This document shows positions 45,014 through 53,286 of a DNA stretch of 64,000 bases, piece after piece (the stretch's first letter is position 1; every line of letters begins with the position of its first letter). The position numbers and the translations under genes are program-made. The notes beneath the pieces were generated by a model. It was given only the letters and a program-made list of their open reading frames with translations. It was not told where the DNA came from and did no database searches. Origin of the DNA: Flavicella sp965243265 (lineage in GTDB: Bacteria; Bacteroidota; Bacteroidia; Flavobacteriales; Flavobacteriaceae); assembly GCA_965243265.1 (NCBI GenBank), contig CBDEUL010000002.1:124001-188000 (forward strand), given 5' to 3'.

Positions 45014-45034
45014 CAAGAAATAAAACCCTTTTAA

Positions 45035-46258
45035 ATGTTGGTTAAACACTTTTTATGGATCCTAATTATTGGTTCTTCTCACGGTATAAATGCTCAAAAT
45101 TACACTGCTGCTTTTATTAAAAGTGTAATTGTGAAACCTACAAAAAAAGACAATTACACTCCAATAATTTCTATTAATAGTTCTTTAGAAATTTCGTTTG
45201 ATGATCTAGAGGCGGATCAAAAAAACTACCATTACACCGTACAACATTGTAATTACAATTGGGAACCTTCCAAATTAAACACAAGTGAATTTCTAGAAGG
45301 TTTTCCTGATTTTGAAATTTTAAATTTCGAGAACTCTTTCAATACGCTACAAGATTATACCCATTATCAATTTGAATTTCCTAATAGAGGATCTAGAATA
45401 AAAAAAAGTGGAAACTATCTATTGACTGTTTTAAATGAAAATGATGAAATCTGTATTCAAAGAAGGTTTATTATTTACGAAAACATAACAACTATTAGTG
45501 CAAAAATAGCTAGAGACAGAAACATTAAAACAATCAAAGAAAAGCAAATAGTTCAACTTTCCTTACTCCATAAAAACCTGAGAATCAACAACCCTTCTAA
45601 GGAACTGAAAATTGTTATTTTACAAAATAATGATTGGAATTTCACAAAAAAAGACATCAAACCTCAATACTACAGGAATGATGAAATTATATACCAATAC
45701 AATGATGAAACTAGCTTTTACGGAGCAAATGAGTTTTTAAATTTTGACACAAAAAACATTACAGGAAACGCAGGTTATATTTTAAACACACAACGAATAA
45801 GGGACATTTACTACACTACCTTATACCCTAACATTCCTAGAGCATACAATCCTTATACCTACAACCCTGACATTAATGGTAATTTTGTAATTCGTACAAT
45901 TAATGCAGAATACCCTAGAATAGAAAGCGAGTATACTTGGGTTAAATTTACCTTAGAAAACACCGATGCTACAAAAAGCAAAAACATTTTTGTTTACGGC
46001 GCTTTCAATAATTATGCTTGTACCGAAGAAAACAAAATGACTTTCAACAAAAAGAAAGGTATCTATGAGGCTTCTATCTATTTGAAACAAGGTTTTTACA
46101 ACTACACCTATGTAACAAAAGAAAAAACAGTAAACAATATTGCTATTGAAGGATCTTTCTTTGAAACAGAGAATGATTATACCATACTTGCTTACTACAA
46201 ACCTTTTGGACAAAGGATTGAACGAATTATTGGAAAAACAACCATTAACAGCCAGTAA
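45035..46258 (+). CDS. Type IX secretion system plug protein (DUF5103 family)
   Basis: A 407-residue exported protein with a signal peptide (1-20, ending GINAQ). The conserved N-terminal domain has YTPIISINSSLEISFDDLEADQKNYHYTVQHCNYNW, quoted here only by its key parts SLEISFDDLE and HCNYNW, followed by LNTSEFLEGF and FEFPNRG. These are characteristic of DUF5103, now linked to the plug that closes the SprA translocon. A C-terminal carbohydrate-module-like fold ends with an aromatic-rich stretch. SprA, its proposed partner, is 12 kb away in the same window. Confidence 0.85.
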   Translation: MLVKHFLWILIIGSSHGINAQNYTAAFIKSVIVKPTKKDNYTPIISINSSLEISFDDLEADQKNYHYTVQHCNYNWEPSKLNTSEFLEGFPDFEILNFENSFNTLQDYTHYQFEFPNRGSRIKKSGNYLLTVLNENDEICIQRRFIIYENITTISAKIARDRNIKTIKEKQIVQLSLLHKNLRINNPSKELKIVILQNNDWNFTKKDIKPQYYRNDEIIYQYNDETSFYGANEFLNFDTKNITGNAGYILNTQRIRDIYYTTLYPNIPRAYNPYTYNPDINGNFVIRTINAEYPRIESEYTWVKFTLENTDATKSKNIFVYGAFNNYACTEENKMTFNKKKGIYEASIYLKQGFYNYTYVTKEKTVNNIAIEGSFFETENDYTILAYYKPFGQRIERIIGKTTINSQ

Positions 46259-46298
46259 TTTTAACTTTTATTAGTCTTATTTATAGAAATAAGTTATT

Positions 46299-46306
46299 TA
46301 TATTTG
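46299..46306 (+). promoter_or_regulatory. Promoter -7 element of apaG (TATATTTG)
   Basis: A perfect TAnnTTTG match 25 bases before the ATG at 46332. A small hairpin just upstream (46276-46282 with 46287-46293) may end the plug transcript. Confidence 0.5.
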
Positions 46307-46331
46307 ATTATAATCATTAATAAATAACCCC

Positions 46332-46718
46332 ATGGTGCAAAAAGTTACAAAAGGCATTAAAGTGTCTGTTCTTACAAACTATCAAGGTGTACACCAACAC
46401 AATGATTATACACACCATGCGTTTAGTTACTTAATTACCATTGAAAACCAAACCAATGATATTGTTCAACTCGTTTCTAGAAAATGGATGATTTTTGATT
46501 CTCTAAATGATGTTGAAATTGTTAAAGGTGATGGGGTTGTTGGACAAATACCGATCTTAAACCCTGGTGAAAGACACTCTTACGAATCTAACTGTTACTT
46601 AGATTCTACTTTGGGTGCTATGAAAGGGTATTACAACATGATAAACTTTACTTCAAAAACACATTTTAAAGTATATATACCCACCTTTCAATTGAGCATA
46701 CCTGAAATGCTTAACTAA
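46332..46718 (+). CDS. apaG: ApaG-family protein
   Basis: A 128-residue immunoglobulin-like beta-sandwich. Family pattern: GIKVSVLTNYQ, YLITIENQTNDIVQLVSRKW, VVGQIPILNPGERHSYESN and MKGYYNMI. Often annotated as a Co2+/Mg2+ efflux-linked protein, but the biochemical role is not settled. It ends two bases from the stop of the convergent DUF6695-like gene. Confidence 0.92.
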   Translation: MVQKVTKGIKVSVLTNYQGVHQHNDYTHHAFSYLITIENQTNDIVQLVSRKWMIFDSLNDVEIVKGDGVVGQIPILNPGERHSYESNCYLDSTLGAMKGYYNMINFTSKTHFKVYIPTFQLSIPEMLN

Positions 46719-46720
46719 TA

Positions 46721-47719
46721 TTAAGAAACTTTTCTTTTTAAATAAAACAACTTGTCGTTTTGACGAACAACACATTGATTGCAATGAGAACCATGCATTA
46801 TTTTAAATGGTTTCTCTATTGAAAAGACTCGGGTTTCGTCTTCAAAAACTGCTTCTAAATCAATTTTCCCTTTAGAACATTTTCGTGTTACTTTATAAAA
46901 TGTAGCTATCTCTGATTTTTCTATTGAAAACCATGCACCACTTCCAATACCACCTAACCATTGTTCTTTTTCTGAATAATAACTATTTCTATCCGGATGC
47001 ACAGTTCCCTCTTCATTCAACTCTTGGGGAACTTTATTTAACAAACATTTTAAATGTTCTTTATAAATAGCTCTGTTTTTATACTCATGAATATGCTGAT
47101 TATAAACTTCATATATAGGAGTATTTGAACTCCTACCCCTTAACACATTGCTAATTGGACTCGGCGTAATAAAGTATGATTTCTTTAATTTTTTTCGGAT
47201 TGTAGTGCTTGTAGTAGCTACTAACAAGGTATCTGTAACCAAACGCGCGCAATTACTTCCATTTTTCACAAAAGCTCCATAAGAAACCTCTCCTTTTGCC
47301 TGTAAAGCAGTTACAAAGCTTAATGCCTTCTTATATTCTATTTCTTCATTAACAGACACAATCATTCTTCCTTCTCCATGCGTTTTATGAGGGCTTCTTT
47401 CAAGAAACAATAGAATGTCTTCTATATTAGAAATAGTACCATTTTTTATAGCTGCCTTTATTGGAATATGCAATTCACAATCTGTAACTTCACTACGAAC
47501 TCTACCATAACCGTCTGAAGTTATATACCTTCCAAAATCAAAATACTGTATACTTCCTGTTTTTTTTGACACCAATAACATTGCTGCATGCCCTGCTTGT
47601 ACAGCATTTTTTCCACCTACACCAAACAAAGGCCATATTTTACTAGAAAGCTCTCCTGTAGCAGGCCTCACTATTGTATCTGGAAACGCAATTATTACTA
47701 CAATTCCTGAATTATTCAT
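46721..47719 (-). CDS. DUF6695-like conserved protein, function unknown
   Basis: A 332-residue protein without membrane segment, starting MNNSGIVVIIAFPDTIVRPATGE. It contains KNAVQAGHAAMLLVS and FVKNGSNCARLVTDTLL: an early His and a later NGSNCARL pattern recalls NlpC/P60 or lecithin-acyltransferase-like cysteine hydrolases, in which order of the residues may be permuted. This is only a suggestion. It overlaps the NRDE gene by eight bases, so they are co-translated. I recall the family as DUF6695; no function is known to me. Confidence 0.65.
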   Translation of the reverse strand: MNNSGIVVIIAFPDTIVRPATGELSSKIWPLFGVGGKNAVQAGHAAMLLVSKKTGSIQYFDFGRYITSDGYGRVRSEVTDCELHIPIKAAIKNGTISNIEDILLFLERSPHKTHGEGRMIVSVNEEIEYKKALSFVTALQAKGEVSYGAFVKNGSNCARLVTDTLLVATTSTTIRKKLKKSYFITPSPISNVLRGRSSNTPIYEVYNQHIHEYKNRAIYKEHLKCLLNKVPQELNEEGTVHPDRNSYYSEKEQWLGGIGSGAWFSIEKSEIATFYKVTRKCSKGKIDLEAVFEDETRVFSIEKPFKIMHGSHCNQCVVRQNDKLFYLKRKVS

Positions 47720-48443
47720 TGACTACTAAAGCTTTAGTTTTTAACGTATTTACACTTGTATTTCCTTCCAAAGTGTTTTGATATGTCATTACAACAGTAT
47801 CATTTCTCTTTTCTACTGAAGTTGTACTTACGGTTTCTACATTTGATCGTTTCATCTTAATAGAAATTTCCTTTGTACCCAACGTTGAGTTCTCATGAAA
47901 CTCAAAAACGTCATCTTGTAAATAAACAGGGTGTTCAACAAGCCATTCAGCAAACCACTTTTCTCTAAACATCTTCATTTCAGCCGTATATAAAGTAGAT
48001 GAAGACCATATTCTAGGTTTTTTTTCCAATTCTTTAACATATCTCTTCTTTCCATCCCAAACCAACTCTAACAATTGCAATGACCTGTTCCAATCTACAA
48101 CTACTAACGTAAATGGTTCTACATCATCCAATTTAAAGGTTGATAAAAACAAATGAATATCATCCGACAACATTGCTTTTTTAACAACAACACCTCTGCT
48201 AAAAGCATAATTCCCTTTATGAAAATGTTTTTCAAACCCTCCATTTAACAAACAAACCAATCTGTTTTTTTCAGAAACACCAATCCAAGTACCTCCTGCT
48301 TTTTTATCTTTAGGATATAACAAAGTAACTCCCTCTTCTACATACTCTTCAGGATTTATTGTTTCTCTTATAGGACTTTCATCTCTATTAGAAGTAAAAA
48401 TAAACTCTCCATCATTCAATGGTAAAAACGTTACTGTACACAT
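47712..48443 (-). CDS. NRDE-family (TANGO2-like) protein
   Basis: A 243-residue protein starting MCTVTFLPLNDGEFIFTSNRDESP. The N-terminal Cys2 and the NRDE motif (19-22) define the NRDE/TANGO2 family, whose fold resembles N-terminal nucleophile hydrolases. GGTWIGVSEKNRLVCLLNGG and FTLVVVDWNRS also match. Biochemical role unknown; eukaryotic relatives are tied to haem or lipid handling. It is the first gene of a two-gene unit with the DUF6695-like gene. Confidence 0.85.
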   Translation of the reverse strand: MCTVTFLPLNDGEFIFTSNRDESPIRETINPEEYVEEGVTLLYPKDKKAGGTWIGVSEKNRLVCLLNGGFEKHFHKGNYAFSRGVVVKKAMLSDDIHLFLSTFKLDDVEPFTLVVVDWNRSLQLLELVWDGKKRYVKELEKKPRIWSSSTLYTAEMKMFREKWFAEWLVEHPVYLQDDVFEFHENSTLGTKEISIKMKRSNVETVSTTSVEKRNDTVVMTYQNTLEGNTSVNTLKTKALVVNE

Positions 48444-48593
48444 TTATAAAACAGGTTTTATATTTTTAACTTTTAGTCTAAAAAATCACAAAACTTTACA
48501 AGTCTTTCTTTAGAAAAAACAAAATAAAACTATTTCTTCTAAATTCAATTCAAGACTTCTTTATTTTAAGGCTCAAATAAACGTCTTCTTTAG

Positions 48594-48601
48594 TAACTTT
48601 G
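48594..48601 (+). promoter_or_regulatory. Promoter -7 element of pabB (TAACTTTG)
   Basis: A perfect TAnnTTTG match 20 bases before the ATG at 48622. Confidence 0.55.
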
Positions 48602-48621
48602 CAGCTTATTTAGGTAATTAA

Positions 48622-49920
48622 ATGCAAAGGTTTCAACAAAAATTCCCAATATCTAACTGCAAAGAGTTTAAAGAAAAGCTACTCTATTGGGCACAACAAT
48701 ACGATACCGTAACATGGCTTGATTCTAATAATCACAAAGAAAAATACGCTCAACATGAAGCTATACTTGCAGTAGGTTCTGAAAAGATATTGTCTTGTAA
48801 TTACAATAACGCCTTTGAAAAGCTAAAAGAATTTCAATCAAACATCAATGATTATATTTTCGGTTATCTTGGTTATGATTTAAAAAATGACATCGAAACT
48901 ATTTCTTCTAATAATTTTGATGGACTTCATTTTCCTGATTTATTTTTCTTTCAACCTAAAAAAATAGTCTTTGTATCAGATACTGATGTTACTTTTTCTT
49001 ATTTAAATTCTGAAAAAAATAATATCAAAGAAGATTTTGAAAACATTAAAAATTCTTCTTCTGTTTCTTACTCAAAATTAGAAAAACCTACTATAAAACT
49101 TAGAATACATAAAGATGCTTACCTAGAAAAGGTACATCAGGTATTACAACATATCAAAAGGGGTGATATTTATGAAGCTAATTTTTGCCAAGAATTTTAT
49201 GTTGAAAACTGTGAAATTTCACCATTTAGGACTTATCAAAAATTAAATACTATTTCACAACCTCCTTTTGCCACTTTTCTAAAAACAGGAGAGCACTACT
49301 TATTATCGGCATCGCCCGAACGTTATTTACAAAAACAAGGAACAAAAGTTATTTCACAGCCTATTAAGGGAACTGCCAAAAGGTCTGCCAACAAAGAGGA
49401 AGACATTCTTTTAAAGAAACTCCTTGAATACGATACTAAGGAACAAGCAGAAAATGTTATGATTGTTGATTTGGTTAGAAACGATCTTTCTAAACTAGCC
49501 ATTAAAGGTAGTGTAAAAGTTGAAGAGCTTTGCAAAGTGTACTCCTTTAAGCAGGTACATCAGATGATATCTACAATACATTCAGAGGTTACTGAAAAAA
49601 TGCATCCTGTAGATATTATTAAAAACACGTATCCTATGGGGAGCATGACTGGGGCTCCAAAAGTAGCTGCCATGAATATTATTGAAAATCTTGAAGAAAC
49701 TAAAAGAGGGCTTTACTCTGGTAGTGTGGGATATTTTTCTCCTACAGGAGATTTCGATTTTAATGTAATTATAAGAAGTATCTTATACAACCATAAAAAC
49801 CGCTATACATCTTATTCTGTTGGTAGTGCAATTACTTCACTTTCAGTCCCAGAAAAAGAACTAGAAGAATGTCTCTTAAAGGCAAAAGCAATGAAAGAAG
49901 TTCTTCTAAATAATTATTGA
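48622..49920 (+). CDS. pabB: Chorismate-binding enzyme, aminodeoxychorismate synthase component I (PabB) type
   Basis: Converts chorismate with ammonia to 4-amino-4-deoxychorismate on the folate path. It has 432 residues. The chorismate-binding domain (about 165-430) has KRGDIYEANFCQEFY, ASPERYLQ, QPIKGTAKR, MIVDLVRNDLSK and YPMGSMTGAPKVAAMNIIE. Isolated from trp genes, so PabB is more likely than TrpE. The QPIKGTAKR Lys is used by PabB enzymes. 64 bases before tilS. Confidence 0.88.
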   Translation: MQRFQQKFPISNCKEFKEKLLYWAQQYDTVTWLDSNNHKEKYAQHEAILAVGSEKILSCNYNNAFEKLKEFQSNINDYIFGYLGYDLKNDIETISSNNFDGLHFPDLFFFQPKKIVFVSDTDVTFSYLNSEKNNIKEDFENIKNSSSVSYSKLEKPTIKLRIHKDAYLEKVHQVLQHIKRGDIYEANFCQEFYVENCEISPFRTYQKLNTISQPPFATFLKTGEHYLLSASPERYLQKQGTKVISQPIKGTAKRSANKEEDILLKKLLEYDTKEQAENVMIVDLVRNDLSKLAIKGSVKVEELCKVYSFKQVHQMISTIHSEVTEKMHPVDIIKNTYPMGSMTGAPKVAAMNIIENLEETKRGLYSGSVGYFSPTGDFDFNVIIRSILYNHKNRYTSYSVGSAITSLSVPEKELEECLLKAKAMKEVLLNNY

Positions 49921-49945
49921 TACAATTTCATTTTGAGTATCTTTG
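49917..49945 (+). promoter_or_regulatory. Promoter of tilS (TTG-N18-TATCTTTG)
   Basis: A TTG at 49917-49919, overlapping the pabB stop, and a perfect -7 element TATCTTTG at 49938-49945, 39 bases before the tilS GTG. Confidence 0.55.
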
Positions 49946-49984
49946 GTATAAAGCCAACTATCCCAAAAATTAAAAAGAAATAAA

Positions 49985-51295
49985 GTGTTAGAACGTTTTA
50001 AAGAACACCTAAATGAAAGACTTCCTTTTTTAGAAAACAGCAACTTATTAATTGCAATTTCAGGAGGAATAGATAGTGTTGTACTTACACATCTATTGCA
50101 CAAACTCAATAAGAATATCACATTAGCTCATTGCAATTTTCACCTAAGGGGAGAAGAAAGTGATACAGATGAAAGTTTTGTAAAAAAATTAGGAGCTCAA
50201 TTAGAAATACCTGTTTTAACTACACATTTTGACACTTCTAAATTTGCCAACGAAAAAGGTATTTCAATTCAAATGGCAGCTAGAGATTTACGTTATAATT
50301 GGTTTCAAGAAATTTTAGAAAAACACGACTTAGAATATATTTTAACGGCACATCACAAAGATGATTCTCTTGAAACTTTTTTAATAAACTTTACAAGAGG
50401 TACCGGTTTAGATGGTTTAACAGGAATACCCGAAATAAACGAGAACACCATACGTCCTTTACTACCTTTTTCTAGAAAGGAAATTGAGAACTTTGCCAAA
50501 GAGAATTCAATTGAATGGAGAGAAGACCAAAGCAATACCTCTACCAAATATTTCAGAAACAAAATACGACACGAAATTGTCCCTATTCTAAAAGAACTCA
50601 ACCCTAACTTTTTAAAATCATTTGATAAAACGTTAAATCATCTTAGCGAAAGTCAAGCTATTATTAGTGATCGAATTGTTCAGTTAAAAAAACATGTAAT
50701 ATCTACAGAAAATGAAGCTGTTACCAAAATTTCTATCAACAAAGTACTCGAATTAAACAACTCCAAAGCACATTTATATGAGCTATTAAAAGAATATGGT
50801 TTTACCTCCTGGAAAGATATTTCTTCTTTATTAAAAGCACAATCGGGAAAACAATTATTTTCTAAAAAATACCGATTGATTAAAAACAGAGATGAATTAT
50901 TAATTACCAAATTAGAAACTCCTTCTAATGATCTTGTTGTTATTCCTACAAATAACATAGAAATAAATACGCCTATCTCTTTAACTATAGGGACCGCAAA
51001 ATCTATTGAAACAAAAAATAACTTTACAGCATATATCGATAGAGACCTTATTCAGTTTCCCTTAGTTGTAAGAAAATGGCAAAAAGGAGACTATTTTTAT
51101 CCAATAGGAATGGTTGGAAAGAAAAAAGTAAGCAAATACTTTAAAGACATCAAACTTTCCCTATTAGAGAAAGAACAAACTTGGTTATTATGTGACAACA
51201 ATAAAATTATTTGGATTGTTGGTAAAAGACTCGATAATAGGTATAAAGTCACAGAACAAACAAAATCTATCTTAAAAATTGAATACAGTATTTAG
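49985..51295 (+). CDS. tilS: tRNA(Ile)-lysidine synthase TilS (GTG start)
   Basis: ATP-dependent addition of lysine to C34 of tRNA-Ile(CAU), changing its specificity from AUG to AUA codons. It has 436 residues. PP-loop ATPase: IAISGGIDSVVLTHLL (about 24-39), AHCNFHLRGEESD, LTAHHKDDSLETFLINFTRG, IRPLLPFSR. The C-terminal domain has FPLVVRKWQKGDYFYPIGM and KVSKYFKDIK. The GTG at 49985 gives the expected N-terminus MLERFKEHL. Confidence 0.94.
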   Translation: MLERFKEHLNERLPFLENSNLLIAISGGIDSVVLTHLLHKLNKNITLAHCNFHLRGEESDTDESFVKKLGAQLEIPVLTTHFDTSKFANEKGISIQMAARDLRYNWFQEILEKHDLEYILTAHHKDDSLETFLINFTRGTGLDGLTGIPEINENTIRPLLPFSRKEIENFAKENSIEWREDQSNTSTKYFRNKIRHEIVPILKELNPNFLKSFDKTLNHLSESQAIISDRIVQLKKHVISTENEAVTKISINKVLELNNSKAHLYELLKEYGFTSWKDISSLLKAQSGKQLFSKKYRLIKNRDELLITKLETPSNDLVVIPTNNIEINTPISLTIGTAKSIETKNNFTAYIDRDLIQFPLVVRKWQKGDYFYPIGMVGKKKVSKYFKDIKLSLLEKEQTWLLCDNNKIIWIVGKRLDNRYKVTEQTKSILKIEYSI

Positions 51296-51324
51296 AACCT
51301 GTAGCTAAACATACAAATCCCATC

Positions 51325-53286
51325 ATGAAAAATATTATCAGTTTATTATTCACCTTATTTTTTATAAGCCTCACAGGTATTTCACAAGAAAACACTGTTC
51401 GTTGGGAAACTGAGGTTGAACAAAACAATGACTCTATTTACACGATTCACCTAAAGGCGATTATCGAAGAGGGTTGGCATTTGTATTCTCAGCACCTTCC
51501 TGAAGGAGGACCTTTAGCTACAGGTTTTACTTTTGAAAATGAAAAGAACGAATTTGAAATAGTCGGTAAAACTTTAGAAAGCCTCCCTCATAAACAGTAT
51601 GAAGAGATTTTTAAAATGGAAACTGCTTACTTTGAAAAAGAAGCCATTTTTACACAAAAAATAAAAAAGAACACAAACAATTTATTAAAAATTAAAATTA
51701 CTGCTACCTATCAAACTTGCGACGATCAAGCGTGTACTTTTGAACCAGGTGAAGTTATTTTAATAGACCTCACTAAAGGGACCAGGGTTAAAGAACAACT
51801 AACCGTAGACACTACTAGCAAACAACTTTCTAATAAATTAGATTTAAATATTAAAAACAAAGAAGAATTCATTGCTTCTGAAAATTCCAAAAAGCAACAA
51901 AAAGGATTGACTACTATTTTTCTTTTAGGCTTTTTTGGAGGTCTTATTGCTTTACTTACGCCTTGTGTTTTTCCTATGATTCCTTTAACTGTTTCATTTT
52001 TCACAAAACAGGCGAATAAACAAAGTGGAATTACCAATGCTTTTCTATACGGTGCGTTTATTATCTTTATTTACCTATTGCTAAGTGCCCCTTTTCACTT
52101 TTTAGATTCATTAGATCCAGAAATATTAAATAGCATTTCTACCAATGTATGGCTAAACATCTCTTTCTTTGTAATATTTATTTTCTTTGCCATTTCATTT
52201 TTTGGATATTTTGAAATTTCTTTACCACATTCTTGGTCTAATAAAATGGACTCTGCTTCTGATATTGGAGGAATTATAGGTACATTTTTTATGGCTTTAA
52301 CCTTAGCCATTGTTTCTTTTTCTTGTACGGGTCCTATTTTAGGCTCTCTACTTGTTGGCGCTTTATCTTCTGATGGAGGAGCCACACAATTGACCTTTGG
52401 TATGGTTGGTTTTGGAGCTGCCTTAGCACTTCCTTTTACCTTATTTGCCTTATTCCCTAATTGGTTAAACAATTTGCCTAAATCTGGTAGTTGGTTAAAT
52501 ACTGTAAAGGTTACTTTAGGGTTTCTTGAAATAGCACTTGCACTAAAATTCTTATCCAATGCTGATATGGTAGAACATTGGGGAATTTTAAAACGTGAAA
52601 CTTTTATTATTTTGTGGATCCTAATTTTTGGAGCCCTTACTCTTTATTTATTGGGAAAAATAAAATTTCCACACGACTCACCTGTCAAAAAAATATCCTT
52701 AGGAAGAACCATTTCTGGAACTGCCTCAGGAATATTTACTCTCTACTTAATTACAGGTTTATTCTTTAATACATCTTTAAACTTATTAAGTGGTTTTGCT
52801 CCACCTACATTTTATAGCCTACAGGAAACAGAAACTGATTGTCCTCTTAACTTAAATTGTTTTAAAGATTTTGATGAAGGTGTTGCACATGCAAAAGAAT
52901 TTAACAAACCTATTTTACTTGACTTTACTGGTTGGGCTTGTGTAAATTGTAGAAAAATGGAAGAAAACGTTTGGAGTACCCCTAAGGTATATACGGAATT
53001 AGAAAAATACGTTATCATTTCTCTTTATATAGATGACAAGAAGGAATTACCTATAGAGGAGCAATTCTATTTCCAAAAGCCTAACGGACAAACCAAACAT
53101 ATTACCACTATAGGAGCAAAATGGGCTACGCTACAGTCACTCAATTTTCAAACCAGCTCTCAGCCGTTTTATGTATTACTGAGTCCTGATATGGAATTAT
53201 TAAATCACCCTGAAGAATACGAGTATGAGGCTACTTACCTACAATGGTTACAAGATGGCTTGAAACGTTTTTCTAAAGCAAATTAG
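51325..53286 (+). CDS. DsbD-family thiol:disulfide interchange protein
   Basis: Carries reducing electrons from cytosolic thioredoxin across the inner membrane. It has 653 residues with a signal peptide (1-20), an N-terminal periplasmic domain with Cys132 and Cys137 (CDDQACTFEPGEV), then an eight-helix membrane domain (about 196-480) with Cys214 in LTPCVFPMIPLT and Cys334 in SFSCTGPILGS. The C-terminal thioredoxin-like domain has the active site FTGWACVNCRKM (about 545). All six Cys needed for DsbD relay are present. Its stop codon overlaps that of remB in a shared TTAG. Confidence 0.9.
   Translation: MKNIISLLFTLFFISLTGISQENTVRWETEVEQNNDSIYTIHLKAIIEEGWHLYSQHLPEGGPLATGFTFENEKNEFEIVGKTLESLPHKQYEEIFKMETAYFEKEAIFTQKIKKNTNNLLKIKITATYQTCDDQACTFEPGEVILIDLTKGTRVKEQLTVDTTSKQLSNKLDLNIKNKEEFIASENSKKQQKGLTTIFLLGFFGGLIALLTPCVFPMIPLTVSFFTKQANKQSGITNAFLYGAFIIFIYLLLSAPFHFLDSLDPEILNSISTNVWLNISFFVIFIFFAISFFGYFEISLPHSWSNKMDSASDIGGIIGTFFMALTLAIVSFSCTGPILGSLLVGALSSDGGATQLTFGMVGFGAALALPFTLFALFPNWLNNLPKSGSWLNTVKVTLGFLEIALALKFLSNADMVEHWGILKRETFIILWILIFGALTLYLLGKIKFPHDSPVKKISLGRTISGTASGIFTLYLITGLFFNTSLNLLSGFAPPTFYSLQETETDCPLNLNCFKDFDEGVAHAKEFNKPILLDFTGWACVNCRKMEENVWSTPKVYTELEKYVIISLYIDDKKELPIEEQFYFQKPNGQTKHITTIGAKWATLQSLNFQTSSQPFYVLLSPDMELLNHPEEYEYEATYLQWLQDGLKRFSKAN

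Noticed and set aside
44745..45034. Small RNA or riboswitch in the gap between nqrA and the plug gene
   Set aside because: Only AT-rich sequence and two promoter elements are seen; no conserved fold could be recognised by eye.
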